Counted from the stretch's first letter, positions 21,363-31,862 are shown. The stretch is 34,919 nucleotides of DNA from Beroe ovata (GCA_946803715.1 CAMPET010000264.1:14250-49168), one strand, 5' to 3'. The notes: generated from the sequence alone by a model not told the origin. Numbers and translations are program-made.

Positions 21363-21665
21363 TCGCCTCTTGTATGATTTCTGGACTTATCCCTCCTGCC
21401 ATGCTGCACAATGGATAATATCCTACCAGAGAGGGTAGAGAGAATTCCTATAAACTCTTAGTCTAATATATTACTAGAAGCTCAATCATTACATGAAGTA
21501 AATTTCCAACATATAACTTGAAGTACATATAACTTGTTATTTAACTTGTTTATAGTGATATTAAGAAAGAGCACTTAATTGGTGCTGGAACCTGTTCATT
21601 TGAATGCATGAGTTCACCAAACCTCTGCTCTTTAACAAACTATTTTAGGAATGTGATGAATTTTA
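21363..21665. promoter_or_regulatory. Short head-to-head promoter region for EXOC1 and the type I receptor
   Basis: Only 303 bp separate the predicted start codons of EXOC1 (minus) and the TGF-beta family receptor (plus), so the two genes probably share a bidirectional promoter. The sequence is AT-rich, without a CpG island or an obvious TATA box at a fixed distance. A second ATG frame near 21404 on the minus strand (MAGGISPE) stops after 16 codons and does not join the EXOC1 frame. Confidence 0.6.
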
Positions 21666-24600
21666 ATGATTCTTGTTACCTTGACACTGCTATGGATATC
21701 AGTTAATGCTTATGAAGATGATATATATGCAGAAGAAGAATTATTGAATCCAGTCAATTGTTCTTGTTCAGAAACATCAGATTCAACATGTGATCAGAAA
21801 GTTTGTGTGTCTGAATTTGGTAAGCTTTGATTAATATGTCCTGTTTTCAACAGAAAGAAAAGAAAAAATCTATTATCAAGCTAAGAAAACTCCCTTATTG
21901 ACATACTAAATGTTACTTATCAACAGCATTTGCATCATTGACTTATTACAGGCTATTGTTACCAGTCAGTGCTCCGTGATGGGAAGACAATAGTGTACTT
22001 TGAAAAGGGATGCATTGGAGCACACATTGTGCGGCATATGTGCTTCCAGTCAAGGCATGAGGGTCATGATATGATAGTTGAGTGCTGCAACACAACATTA
22101 TGCAATGAAGACATGGATGGTTTTGTCAAGAGAATCAGTAATGAATTCCAGTCAAGTGATTATACAAACAGTGAGTGCTTATTATGACTCCAGTTAGCAA
22201 CAATTTCAGTCACATAGGTACTCTAAAACATTTGCTTGGTAGCACAACTGCTTTTGATTTCATGGCATCATTTTCCACAGATCCAGAAAACAGCAATGTG
22301 TTGATGGTTGCAATTGGAGCAGTTGCTACTCTGGTTATTGTTTGTATAGTATTTGCAACATACAGGACAATAAAATCTGATATGTTCAAGAAACTCTTGG
22401 GCCAAGAAAAGGATCCGTATTTGGCATTATCAAAAGAAGCACAGCAGTTCAACACTCATAACCTCCTGGATGAAGTTAGTCTCAGTAACACGAGTGGAGC
22501 TGGTAGAACGCAGTTTGTACAGGTTAGAATTTTGCCATTTATTTCGATGTGAAATTTCCCAACTCCTATGATTCTATGAAGCCCTGTATACCTACCTCTT
22601 GTGCTCACTATAAATCGTATCATCTGTAGGGTAACCGCTGATGATTCACAGTTTAGATTCTTCCCTCTCTCATGCCAATCTTTGGATTAGAAAATCGATA
22701 TCCAGTATTTTGCTATGTTTGCAGTATACCCATACACCTCTATAGATAAGACTTTGGATTCTCTCAGAGAACAATATCAAAGCAAGTACAACTGATAGAA
22801 CTAGTTGGAAAGGGCCGGTATGGTGAAGTTTGGAAGGCATTGTGGAGAGGGGACCCTGTGGCAATCAAACAGTTTGATCCGAGAGATGAACAGAGTTGGA
22901 CTCAGGAAGTGAAGATGTATGAGACGTCTTGGCTCCGGCATGAGAATATACTAGGTACTATTGTTAATCTGAGATAGCCATTGATGTTGACATTGCAAAC
23001 TCCTCCTTCTTCTTCCCTTCTCCCATCATCCTCTTTATTAATTCTTTGTATTCATTCAAATCCACCAGGTTACATGGGAAGTGACTGCAAGTCGACGGCA
23101 TCCTCTACACGGTGGCTCATCATGATGGAATTCTGTCAGCACGGCTCTCTCTATGAATATCTGTCTCATGCTCGGTACACACCACTCCAATTGCTAGAGG
23201 TGAGACTACTCGCTATCGAGAGGGGAATGGTTGATAGCCTGATCACATTCTGCCGGAAACAGTCATCTCCTACATAAACTCCCCTCACCTCTAAAATCCC
23301 ATGAAATATCCTTCTCCCCCGCCGCGGCTTCACATTCCAAAGTGTGATCCAGTTGTACACGCTTTGTGAAGATCCTTTGTGTGTGAGTGAGAGAATAGCG
23401 TGCTACTTCTCTCACTACTATTATGTTGAGCACAATTCACTGATTCTTGTACTGCGGTTCATGATGTACACACACACACACAGTTCCACATGGGAGCCGC
23501 CATGTACTTGCTATATCTCTAGTTCGACACGTGACTGTCCGACACGTGATGTTACCATGGACACGTCATTGAGCGGAGCCACGTGATCCAGGTCTTGCTC
23601 CTGTTCACCATGTTTTTATCCACTCTCCTAAAGCGGTCCCCCTCGGTCCAAAACCACTTATCCCCGATTAAACATCTTTAGCCTGCGTGTAGTTTGGAAC
23701 TCTGCCAAAACACTGTGAGTAACATGCAGACTCTTCCAATCATCCCCCTGGCTTGATTGATTGCTTGTCAGTGGAAACCCTCTCACTAATTAGGTGTATT
23801 CCTGGAAAGATGGCCAGGGACCTCCTGACGCCCCCACAAAAATAGGACCGATCACACTCCAGCTGTCGAAAAGGAGCCGCTCCAATTCGCAAATTGAATG
23901 TTCAGTACTAGCTGTTGGATTATGCATGTTACGAACCAATTGAATTACAGATAACAGATAAATATATACGTTCCCAGTACTTGTCATGTAACCGCAGTGT
24001 GCCGTGTGGTTTATATAGAGTTGCTTCACGTTTCCCACACTCAAAACCACAGAGTCAGAGTTTCTATTCCTGTGTAGAGAGTTTATCGTGTGTTTTAACA
24101 GCTGGCGCCGGTGAAACGACCGAAGTAATTGGAAAGTTTATTTATTCACAACATTTGTAATATGGGTCAAATTACCGACTGTTAATTTTTGGTGACGAGA
24201 AAACTGGCGCGACATGATCATTGAGCTCAGGTATCATCATTTCCATAATGAAAAGGGGGAGCCGCCATGCAGCTGTTTCGCAGGTGGCAGCTACTGGAAT
24301 GACGTCATGAATCACCCTTCCCGGTCCCCCCAATTTGACCTGTGCTCTAATTTCAGTCGTTCCCCCCCCAATTTGACCTGTGTTCTAATTTCAGTCGGTA
24401 CACGGTATCTACAAGGGTCTAGAGCACCTACACAGCGCTATCTTTGGCATAAATCCCAACAACTCCAAACCGGGGATAGCTCACAGAGATTTAAAAACTC
24501 ACAACATTCTCGTGAAAACGCCGAGTAAGTGTACAGCTCTCCTGTGTCTCTCCTGTGTCTCTCCTGTGTCTCTCCTGTGTCTCTCCTGTGTCAGAGAGTG

Positions 24601-25733
24601 TGAGTAGTGTGAGTGTCATGAGCTATGACAGTTGTTAACATATCACGGTTGCATGGCCCTGCTGCTTGTCTGATCTAATTACCTCATTATTAATTACCTC
24701 ATTATTAATACATGACAGTAGCTGTCATTTCCCGAGTCACCAATGACTGCTCTCTCTCTCCGCCCATGATAGCGAATATGTATGCAGCTGTAATCACTAA
24801 TAATCCTGCTCTAACTGCACAGTGCACACAGTACAGAGCTACACAGTACACACAAACACACACGCATACACACACGCATACNCCCCACACCCGACCCCAC
24901 CACTACTCACCATAAATAACACTTTCACATACAAACACACACACACACACACACACTCACAAAGTACACAAACACACACACATACACGCACACGCACACA
25001 CACAACATTAGATCTCTGAGAATTTGTGCTCAGAATAATGTCGAGGCTCATTGTCCTTTGTACTAGCTCTGTGTAGTGTGTGTGTGTGTGGGTACTGGGT
25101 GTGTGTATTTGTGGGTCTATATATATGTTATGCGCACTGTAAGTATGGTATACACGTCGGTTATAATGGCTAATGCGATGCTCAAGTCACACACAGTTGC
25201 CTCTGCAAATTGCAATATACATCGAGATACGTGTCATGATGTCTTATCATTGATGTTAAATGTTCTGGAGAATAACATCCGAGGCTCTTAACTTTCCCCT
25301 GAACCTTGTTATTTCAAACATTACCCGCTCTGTAATCCGTATGGCGGTGATTAGGGAAATAATTAGGTTAGATTTGGGTTCGGATGAAATGTGTGATACA
25401 TACCACTGGTATCCAATGTTGAATGTCATCGCTGTACACTTAAATTAATCATTCCCTTCTCCCCAAACCCTGTATCTTCTCGCTCCAATTCGGTTCACAC
25501 CCATGACCCCGTGACCATGGAAATCACATGACCAGCGCAACCACGTGTCACGTGTAGGTAGTTGTTTACATAGCCACGTGTTCACTCTATCACGTGAATG
25601 GAGTAATAAGATATCGTTGTTAGCGCCACGGTTAGATTTAACATCCCACTCTCTGAACAACTGGGGGTCTGGTGAAACCTCACAATGACCAAGTGTCTGT
25701 TTGTGTGAATGTGTTTTTCTGTGTATGTGTGTC

Positions 25734-25767
<34 letters not shown>

Positions 25768-28700
25768 TGTGTGCGTGTGTCTGTGTGTGAATGTATTGTG
25801 TCTGTTTGTATGTGTGTTTCTGTGTCTGTGTGTATGCGTCTGTGTGTATGCGTCTGTGTGTATGCGTCTGTGTGTCTGTATGTGTGTGTGTTTGCTTGTG
25901 TTCTCACTTCTCAGTATGTTATATCTCTCCAGCTCACTGCTGCATTGGGGACCTGGGACTGGCAATAACATCAACAGATTACAAAGACAAGGTCAACAAG
26001 TCAAACTTCCAGGTGATAAGTGATTTCTGCACACGGAATGGGCACGTCATGATTATTGATTCCCGGAGCCAGGGGGATCTCAGTGATTGTGTACTAGAGG
26101 TTCCCCACATCTCAGCACGACGCACGTGTTCACCATGTGACACCCACCTTTCTGTTATCATATTATCATATTGTGTATGTGACCACCCTTCATAACCCTC
26201 AGGTGGGCACACGGCGTTACATGCCACCAGAGATTTTGGACGGCTCAGCTAATGTAGAGAATTTCGCCACCTTCAAACAAGCAGACATGTTCTCTTCGGC
26301 CTATATCATCTGGGAAATGATGCACATTTGCGTCATTGAAAGTAAGTGATGTGTGGAAAGTGGGCTGGAGGATTATTCAACAAGATATAATTTTGCACTA
26401 CCGTTCTTTTTTACACAGCTTCACACACGATACCTATGCAATTTGTTGAACCAGACCAGGCTTTCTATAAAAACTACTGTCAGAATTTATAGTTCGGATA
26501 GCTTTTGAACGGCAAGACTGAGATTGAAAAAACAATTATCCAGAGGTTATAGACACAAAGTATACCTACTACAGTACTACCTAGCGCTCTAACGCTTTAA
26601 CATAATAATGATCAGGGAGTCCCTTGGGAGACGAGTGTTGCTGGTTTTAATTAAAAGTGGCTATATTGCAACTGCTACTTCCAGTCAGCAGTCCAGGCCC
26701 CCATACCTATACGCACACACATTAAACCGTCCGCCAGCCAGAGCTAGCCAGAGGTCCATGGTTTGAGCAGTGGCACTAAGGGGTTATTTGTTTGAGGATA
26801 TGATGTGCTTTTCAGGACACAAGATTTCCCGAATCTCCATAATACGAGGATTTGAGTATGGCATGTGCTTCTTGAACAGGCTACAACAACTTAGTTAAGA
26901 ATAAATGAAATGGTCAAAGGTACTATATGGTCAAAGGTACTACATGGTCAAAGGTACTATTCTATAGGCAGTGATCAATCATCATGTAATTCAAGCTACT
27001 GATCGAGTACACACGGCACACAAATAAAACAATGATAACATTACAAGGAAGTGTTGTAGAACTCTCTTCTCAAAACGTCCTTCCAATTCGACCTTGCCCC
27101 ACGCAGAGGTTTAATCTTAACTCCACCAACATCCACTCCGTAGCTTACACTTGAAACAGTTCTCGGTGAGACAAATCCCGATTTGTACTTCTTCCAGAAA
27201 GACAGGAAGCTGAGGTGGTAGTAGTGCTGAGTGAATTTTCGGACAGCTTTGTTCGATGTTGTGTACACCACACAGTTGAGCACAGTCATGAGGGGAAGGA
27301 GCCACTGTTCAGCCACATCACCGACGTAGTAAGCCACCTCCAGCTGCGGCGAGTTTGTCGCCAGGCATAGCAGTTTCACGGCGTTATTTAGGCTGGGTCC
27401 ACTGTTACTGAGGAGGAACACCAGGGAAATGCCCAGTGACACTTTCACCGATTTGAAATTCTTGGACGGTTCCGCTGTAGATAGTTGGAGCAACCTCTCG
27501 GCTTCTCGTTTCTTTTGCAGAGCAAAGACCCAGGTTTTTAGGATCATGACTAAGATTAGAGTGCAAATCAAGAGGGAAAATCCCGCCACAAGGACACTCA
27601 GCAGAGAACAGGACACGGGGTCAGAAGACTCACACACCAGGAGACCATAGCAGTCCGATATTTCGGAGCTAGTGAAGATGTTCTTATTGAGGAGAAGAGC
27701 TGGGATTAGAGTTAGACTGAGGACAAGATAGGTCATCTTGGAGGTGACTCTACAGATCCTCCTCATGCTCTGTAGAGGATAGAGAGTGAGACACATGCGA
27801 GTCAGTGTAATGAGAAACACGTACGTCACATTTCCCTTCACTGTGGACTGCCGTATGATGCCCATCACATTGCTGTAGCTGCGGAGAGTATTTTCTGGAC
27901 CGAGTAGGTACTCCTCCAGTGTCGAGTAACAGGAAGTTGTGTTGCTGTGGAATTCAGACAAGCACGAGTGAGAAAGGTAGCTACTCCTCGCCTCATAATA
28001 CAGAATAACCTGTGTCGTGATACACAGCCCATACACGAGATCTGTCATGGCCAGGAAACAGAGTAGTGGACGCATAACTTTGTAGTATCCCGATCTGTCT
28101 AGAGGAATGGTCATGTGAAATATCTATTAAATTGAGGCGAGGGCTGGATATGATGGAATAATGGTCTGATGTCAAACCGGAACACTTACCTTTAATCGGG
28201 AATATCCGGAGCACATGAATGAAGAAAATGTTGTTAACAATCGCAACAACACCCATTGTTGCTCGATATACCATCAGTAGGAGAAGATAGTATGGTCCCA
28301 TCTTGTTCAATGATACGGAACTGCGCACAGCACGAACAAGAGCACTCAATTTGATTGAGAAGGAACTGTACTCTATATTTGTGTGTATCAAAGCCTGGCC
28401 GTGGTGAAGTTTTCTGTTGAGTAGTTGGTTTATGTTACCAGTAACCTCTCAACCGATAATATAAAAGAGTGTGTGTCCCGTGATCGACCAATATGTCGTA
28501 TCATCCATTAAAATTAATGTTTCTGAACATTGATCTGTCATTTTGTATTCACGATTAGCCAATCAAATTTTAGCGCATGGGAAAACGTAACCTATACCAA
28601 AATTGTAGAAGGAACTTGATATTTTCACTTTCTCCTAAATACTTAAATAATAGAAAGGATTTCATATCCAAGTTCTGAGCACGCCTCATTTTTTCTATGC

Positions 28701-30180
28701 ACGGATTTTGCGACTCACTCTCTTTTACAACTCTCATTTTACCATAACTCAGACGACACATCAGAGCGTACCCTACCCTACTTGGATGAGGTGCCGGGGA
28801 ACCCCTCAGTGGAGGACATGTTGGCTGTCGTCGTCGAGCAGGATCAGCGTCCACCACTCCTTCCGCGATGGAACACCAATCCGGTGAGCATCACTCGCGC
28901 GTAACTCGGGGAAAACACGTGGCAGGTAACGCGTGACACGGGGAATACGTGACAGATAACGCGTTAGGGGAAGAAATCATAGATTTTCAATGAAGCCACT
29001 ATTCTGCCATTCAAAATCTGTGAATTCTCTCCACTCCGCATAATGCAAACATCCCTCTTACAGTTACAATCACTGTAACTGGTCGTAGAATTAGCGGAAC
29101 TATGAATTTCCGGTTTCGTGCAGAGTAGCAAAGTAATAACATGCCGTACCACGTTCCCTGTGATGATGCAAATTTGTAGCCAAGGATTATCCGGTGATTT
29201 GATTGTTTACTCTAACTTGCGCTGCAGATAGATGCAACAATCAGTGAAAGCTATACGTGCAGAATACACGTAGTGTAACAAAGTATCTCTAATGGCGCTC
29301 GCTTCTTAAATATAGCAGTTTTTATCACTATTCAATCAGTTCGAGTGTGATGAATTGGGACACATGATAAATTTTGGTTTTGTAAGGTCATTAAACTCCT
29401 GTGACTGATCAATTCCGAAAATAAACAGATAGAGTACCTAATACCTATTATAGGTTAAGTGAACGATGTATATTGTGTAGGCTCATAAGTAGTATACGAA
29501 TGACGACAACTTTTGATGAGTGTGGCCCGGCACGTGTTTCATGACGAGACAATCATCAGCTCCTTCTTGTTCTAAGAAATTGAACACGGTTTTGGCGAGA
29601 TTTTTCTGCTAATTTAGTAAGTAGTATGTACTATTGTATTGAATATACGCTGTATATTTTAGGCTAAAAGTGTACCTTCCTATCCTAACACATTCCTATC
29701 GGCCAGATCCTCTTTTTATAAGTGCATTGCATACATAATGACAGCAGCATAAATGTTTGGGTGCCAGGTGACCGCTCATTTTAGTACAGATTGTTACGCC
29801 AAATGTCCAGTTAGGTCAAATGACCGACTACCTGCCTCACATTTCGAATGTCCTACATTCTTTGTACCCTGTCAATGTAACTCAACGTGACATCGCCCGC
29901 TTCAGATTGCACGATAATGGAATCACTATTGCTATGATCATCTCAAAAGTTGTAACTTTAGAATATTCAATTTCTAATATTTCGCTAATGATGAAACATA
30001 CCAATCCCACATTCCTGAGTGAGACTTGAGTTGTTCCTCCCGCAGATAACACGAGAACTAAGTAAGATGATGTGTGAACTGTGGAGTTCTGATCCGCCAG
30101 CTCGACTTACTGCTCTACGTGTCAAGAAGACGCTCGCTGAAATGACTTTACACAAACAAGACTCCTTCCCACCGGTGTGA
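21666..30180 (+). CDS. TGF-beta/BMP type I serine-threonine kinase receptor (ALK family)
   Basis: Single-pass receptor kinase that is phosphorylated by a type II receptor and then phosphorylates R-Smads. Ten coding exons: 21666-21819, 21952-22170, 22281-22522, 22768-22954, 23069-23199, 24395-24524, 25933-26012, 26203-26341, 28753-28883, 30046-30180; 1548 nt, 515 aa. Signal peptide [15 protein letters not shown]; Cys-rich three-finger ectodomain ending [10 protein letters not shown]; membrane helix ~131-152; GS region 191-205, shortened ([12 protein letters not shown]); kinase with [10 protein letters not shown], Lys239 in VAIKQF, Glu252, HRDLK (~341-345), DLG (361-363), MPPE (388-391) and [12 protein letters not shown] near the end. 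The GS position and RTISKQ entry make it type I. The L45 loop ([13 protein letters not shown]) most resembles the ALK1/ALK2 pattern, suggesting BMP-type Smads. The eighth intron (2.4 kb) contains a GPCR gene on the other strand. The last two exons are secure from [13 protein letters not shown] and the [10 protein letters not shown] block. Confidence 0.93.
23200..24394. other. Receptor intron 5 (1.2 kb)
   Basis: The intron contains three CACGTG hexamers within 58 bp (23528, 23543, 23580), a short CA run near 23468 and C-rich stretches near its 3' end. Open frames across it carry no recognisable domain. I see no nested gene. Confidence 0.6.
24328..24397. repeat. 38-bp tandem duplication containing the receptor exon 6 acceptor
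   Basis: The unit cccaatttgacctgtg plus yctaatttcagtcg occurs twice, with acceptors ending at 24356 and 24394. Only the second keeps the kinase frame ([13 protein letters not shown]). Use of the first would add 38 nt and shift the frame. Confidence 0.9.
24539..24592. repeat. 11-bp tandem repeat just inside receptor intron 6
   Basis: Five copies of ctcctgtgtct begin 15 bp after the exon 6 donor (GTAAGT at 24525). The pyrimidine-rich unit carries no coding sequence. Confidence 0.9.
24843..25010. repeat. (CA)n-rich array with an assembly N
   Basis: Interrupted CA/ACACGCAT runs are broken by ccccacacccgaccccacc and a single N at 24882. Length is likely unreliable. Confidence 0.9.
25685..25905. 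repeat. (TG)n-rich variant array
   Basis: A pure TG run near 25735-25766 is followed by derived units such as tctgtgtgtatgcg (three copies around 25829-25875). Frames of 75-134 codons on both strands are repeat translation, not genes. The array lies 28 bp before receptor exon 7. Confidence 0.92.
26910..26960. repeat. Three tandem copies of a 17-bp unit resembling a nuclear-receptor DR1
   Basis: The unit atggtcaaaggtactat is repeated three times with single-base changes. The core TGGTCAAAGGTA resembles a DR1 site (two AGGTCA-like half-sites spaced by one base). It lies about 80 bp beyond the GPCR stop codon and inside receptor intron 8. The match is by eye only. Confidence 0.7.
27041..28391 (-). 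CDS. Rhodopsin-like (class A) GPCR nested antisense in a receptor intron
   Basis: Two exons, 28391-28190 (67 codons plus one base) and 28098-27041 (353 codons with stop), joined [16 protein letters not shown] with GT-AG borders (AAAG/GTAAGT; CCTCTAG), give 419 aa. Seven hydrophobic segments are visible: TM1 ([20 protein letters not shown]), TM2 with the class A LAMTD motif (Asp87), TM3 ending [16 protein letters not shown]4 ([14 protein letters not shown]), TM5 ([20 protein letters not shown]), TM6 ([15 protein letters not shown]), TM7 ([20 protein letters not shown]). The Arg of DRY is kept but the triplet reads TRM, and NPxxY reads NCVVY, so it is divergent. The ligand is unknown; general architecture suggests a peptide or orphan receptor, but this is weak. 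The start could also be an internal Met (28301). The whole gene lies in the eighth intron of the plus-strand type I receptor. Confidence 0.88.
28884..30045. other. Receptor intron 9 (1.16 kb)
   Basis: AT-rich intron with one short repeat pair at its start (28907-28966) and nothing else that I can support. The frame at 29820-30029 runs into the acceptor of exon 10 but is not in phase with it. Confidence 0.6.
28907..28966. repeat. Two imperfect ~30-bp tandem copies
   Basis: The copies begin cggggaaaacacgtggcagg and cggggaatacgtgacag and both run into taacgcgt. They lie just after the exon 9 donor in receptor intron 9. Confidence 0.75.
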
Positions 30181-31862
30181 GACATAGTGGAGGAAACTCG
30201 TTAAACTGTCTCATGAAGAGAGATGCTGTCTTGTCAGAGACGCTGTCTCATGCTTGTTAGAGGCTGTGTCTTTTCTAAAGACACTGTCTTGTTGTTCCAT
30301 ACCGTGAATCTCCCCAATTCATCTCAGAAACAATCAAATGACTCTTCCATATCATCGTATCGTTTCATTCCCTCTAATATAATGCATTGAACTAACTTTG
30401 GTCGTTTCTAGTTTTTATTATGATGTGCATTTGATGTGTTGATCAAATTAAGAAGTAGAAAATTAAATTATATCCAATGCTAATATTATATTGAAACAAT
30501 AGGTATCAAATAAAAATTATACCGTCGCAACAAAGCAATAGTTATCGATATACGATTTAGATTGAAAGTACTATGGATTAAAGAACTATAGATTTTAGCA
30601 TGTAGCATTCATTTTCGATGCTCAAAATTTGGTAGAACTGCGTCAACTGTACCCTCGATACAGAGTCTCTGATCAGCATAGTTTTTGAAATTTGATGTTT
30701 TATAAGCGTTTTGTATTTAATTGCTTTTTACCAACGAAGGATTGCTAATTCTCACAGTTATATTTCTGCATTAACACCAAACTACGTAATTATCTATATA
30801 GATATAGTCGAGATTATAGAGGCTGTCGTGTATTTGCGACCGCTCTTCGTCCACAGTCACTCGCACATATCATGATAGGCAGTCGACAATTTGCATTGCT
30901 GGTTTCATTTGGAGCTGTAGAATTGATTGAAGCAAAGTTCCAGCGTTATTTCATTTAGAGCTGGATCTATTGTTCATAGTTTTTGCTACCAGGTATCAGA
31001 TTTTGATGTGTGAGATGAATAATTTCAGTCATGGAACTTTTCACTTATTCAATCATAGACGTACATGTTTGATACACACTTTATTTACTCTAAATTTCTA
31101 TTTTCAAGCAACTGTTCTTGTCCAAATCGCCAGTGATAAGTTATTTATTTCTATCAATGTATAAAACTACTTATTCGAAAGAAGTCTGTTTTTGCTCTCT
31201 TCAGAATCGAATTATCGCAGATTTATGTATCGCGTTACGGAACGCGCGTACGACTGGATTGCGCACAACTAGCATCGACAGGAGCATGCAGTTCCGCCGC
31301 GCACGTACGCGCTGTTTATTGTGATGCTCCGATCCCGCGCGGCGCGCGTAACCAGCATTGTGTACGCGCAAGAGGGTTTCCCTCTGCCGCGCAATTGTTA
31401 TTCCGCCAGGGATAAAATCCCACCATGAGCAAGGGTGGGGAGAAATCCAACAAGCGCATGAGGCATTGTGACTTATAAGGCCAAGGCCAAAATATGAGGA
31501 AATTACAAAGGCTGTTGCGCGGCGCGTCTTTAACTAAGATTGTTCCCGCGCTGCGTGACACAAATACTCCGCGCGCGCTGCACTGCGCATCCCCGTGCAG
31601 TTTTTACGATATTTCAGATCATGACCGAGTAAATAAGGGGCGCGCAGTACAAGTATAATAGATTCAGGTATAACTTATAACTTTCAGTTTACTGATAACT
31701 TCATAAGTGCAGACATTATGTCAGTTTATAATAGGACAGCGATATCGCTCATATTGATAAAAATGCAAAAATATTTGCATGAAAGATTACTGATTTTGGT
31801 AGCAAGAACCAATATAAATGTTCTGATATTCTAAATTGATTGCGTGTCGGAGGTTACAGGAT
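30181..31862. other. Convergent intergenic region between the type I receptor and alpha-tubulin
   Basis: These 1682 bp hold both 3' ends. At 30210-30300, right after the receptor stop, ctgtct recurs about five times in degenerate ~20-30-bp units (gatgctgtcttgtcagagac and similar). The middle (30300-31200) is AT-rich and featureless. From 31220 the sequence turns CpG-rich (listed separately). No gene or RNA gene is supported. Confidence 0.6.
31220..31640. repeat. CpG-rich dispersed repeat region (copy 4)
   Basis: Several GC blocks (ttacggaacgcgcgtacg, cccgcgcggcgcgcgtaacc, ttgcgcggcgcgtct, ccgcgcgcgctgcactgcgc) alternate with AT-rich bases. The exact word cgcgctgcactgcgc is shared with 3574-3588. 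This may be several nested insertions. An open frame on the minus strand (31316-31561) shows no recognisable domain. Confidence 0.5.

Larger units (their letters stand above)
24525..25932. other. Receptor intron 6, rich in simple repeats
   Basis: This 1.4-kb intron consists largely of short tandem repeats and two CA/TG arrays, listed separately. Between them are AT-rich bases with a taattacctcattat duplication near 24680 and four CACGTG hexamers at 25542-25596. No exon is supported; long open frames here are translated dinucleotide repeat. Confidence 0.7.

Noticed and set aside
21358-21406. Alternative EXOC1 first exon starting MAGGISPEIIQEAN with donor GTGAGC
   Set aside because: Joined to exon 2 it enters a frame with a stop codon; the MNSEQPLTK start is the one that keeps the EXOC1 frame.
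25582-26023. Open frames of 75-134 codons on both strands
   Set aside because: They translate TG/CA microsatellite (runs of Val-Cys or Thr-His) and overlap real receptor exon 7 in another frame.
26419-26492. A possible terminal receptor exon ([18 protein letters not shown]...) in phase with exon 8, giving a receptor truncated in kinase subdomain X
   Set aside because: It has an acceptor and correct phase by chance, but the genuine homologous exons ([23 protein letters not shown]) lie at 28753-28883 and 30046-30180 with correct phases and complete the 515-aa receptor. It could at most be an alternative end.
26505-26585. Frame with [10 protein letters not shown] resembling the ARLTALRIKK motif of type I receptors
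   Set aside because: There is an upstream in-frame stop and no acceptor, and the real motif is at 30046-30180.
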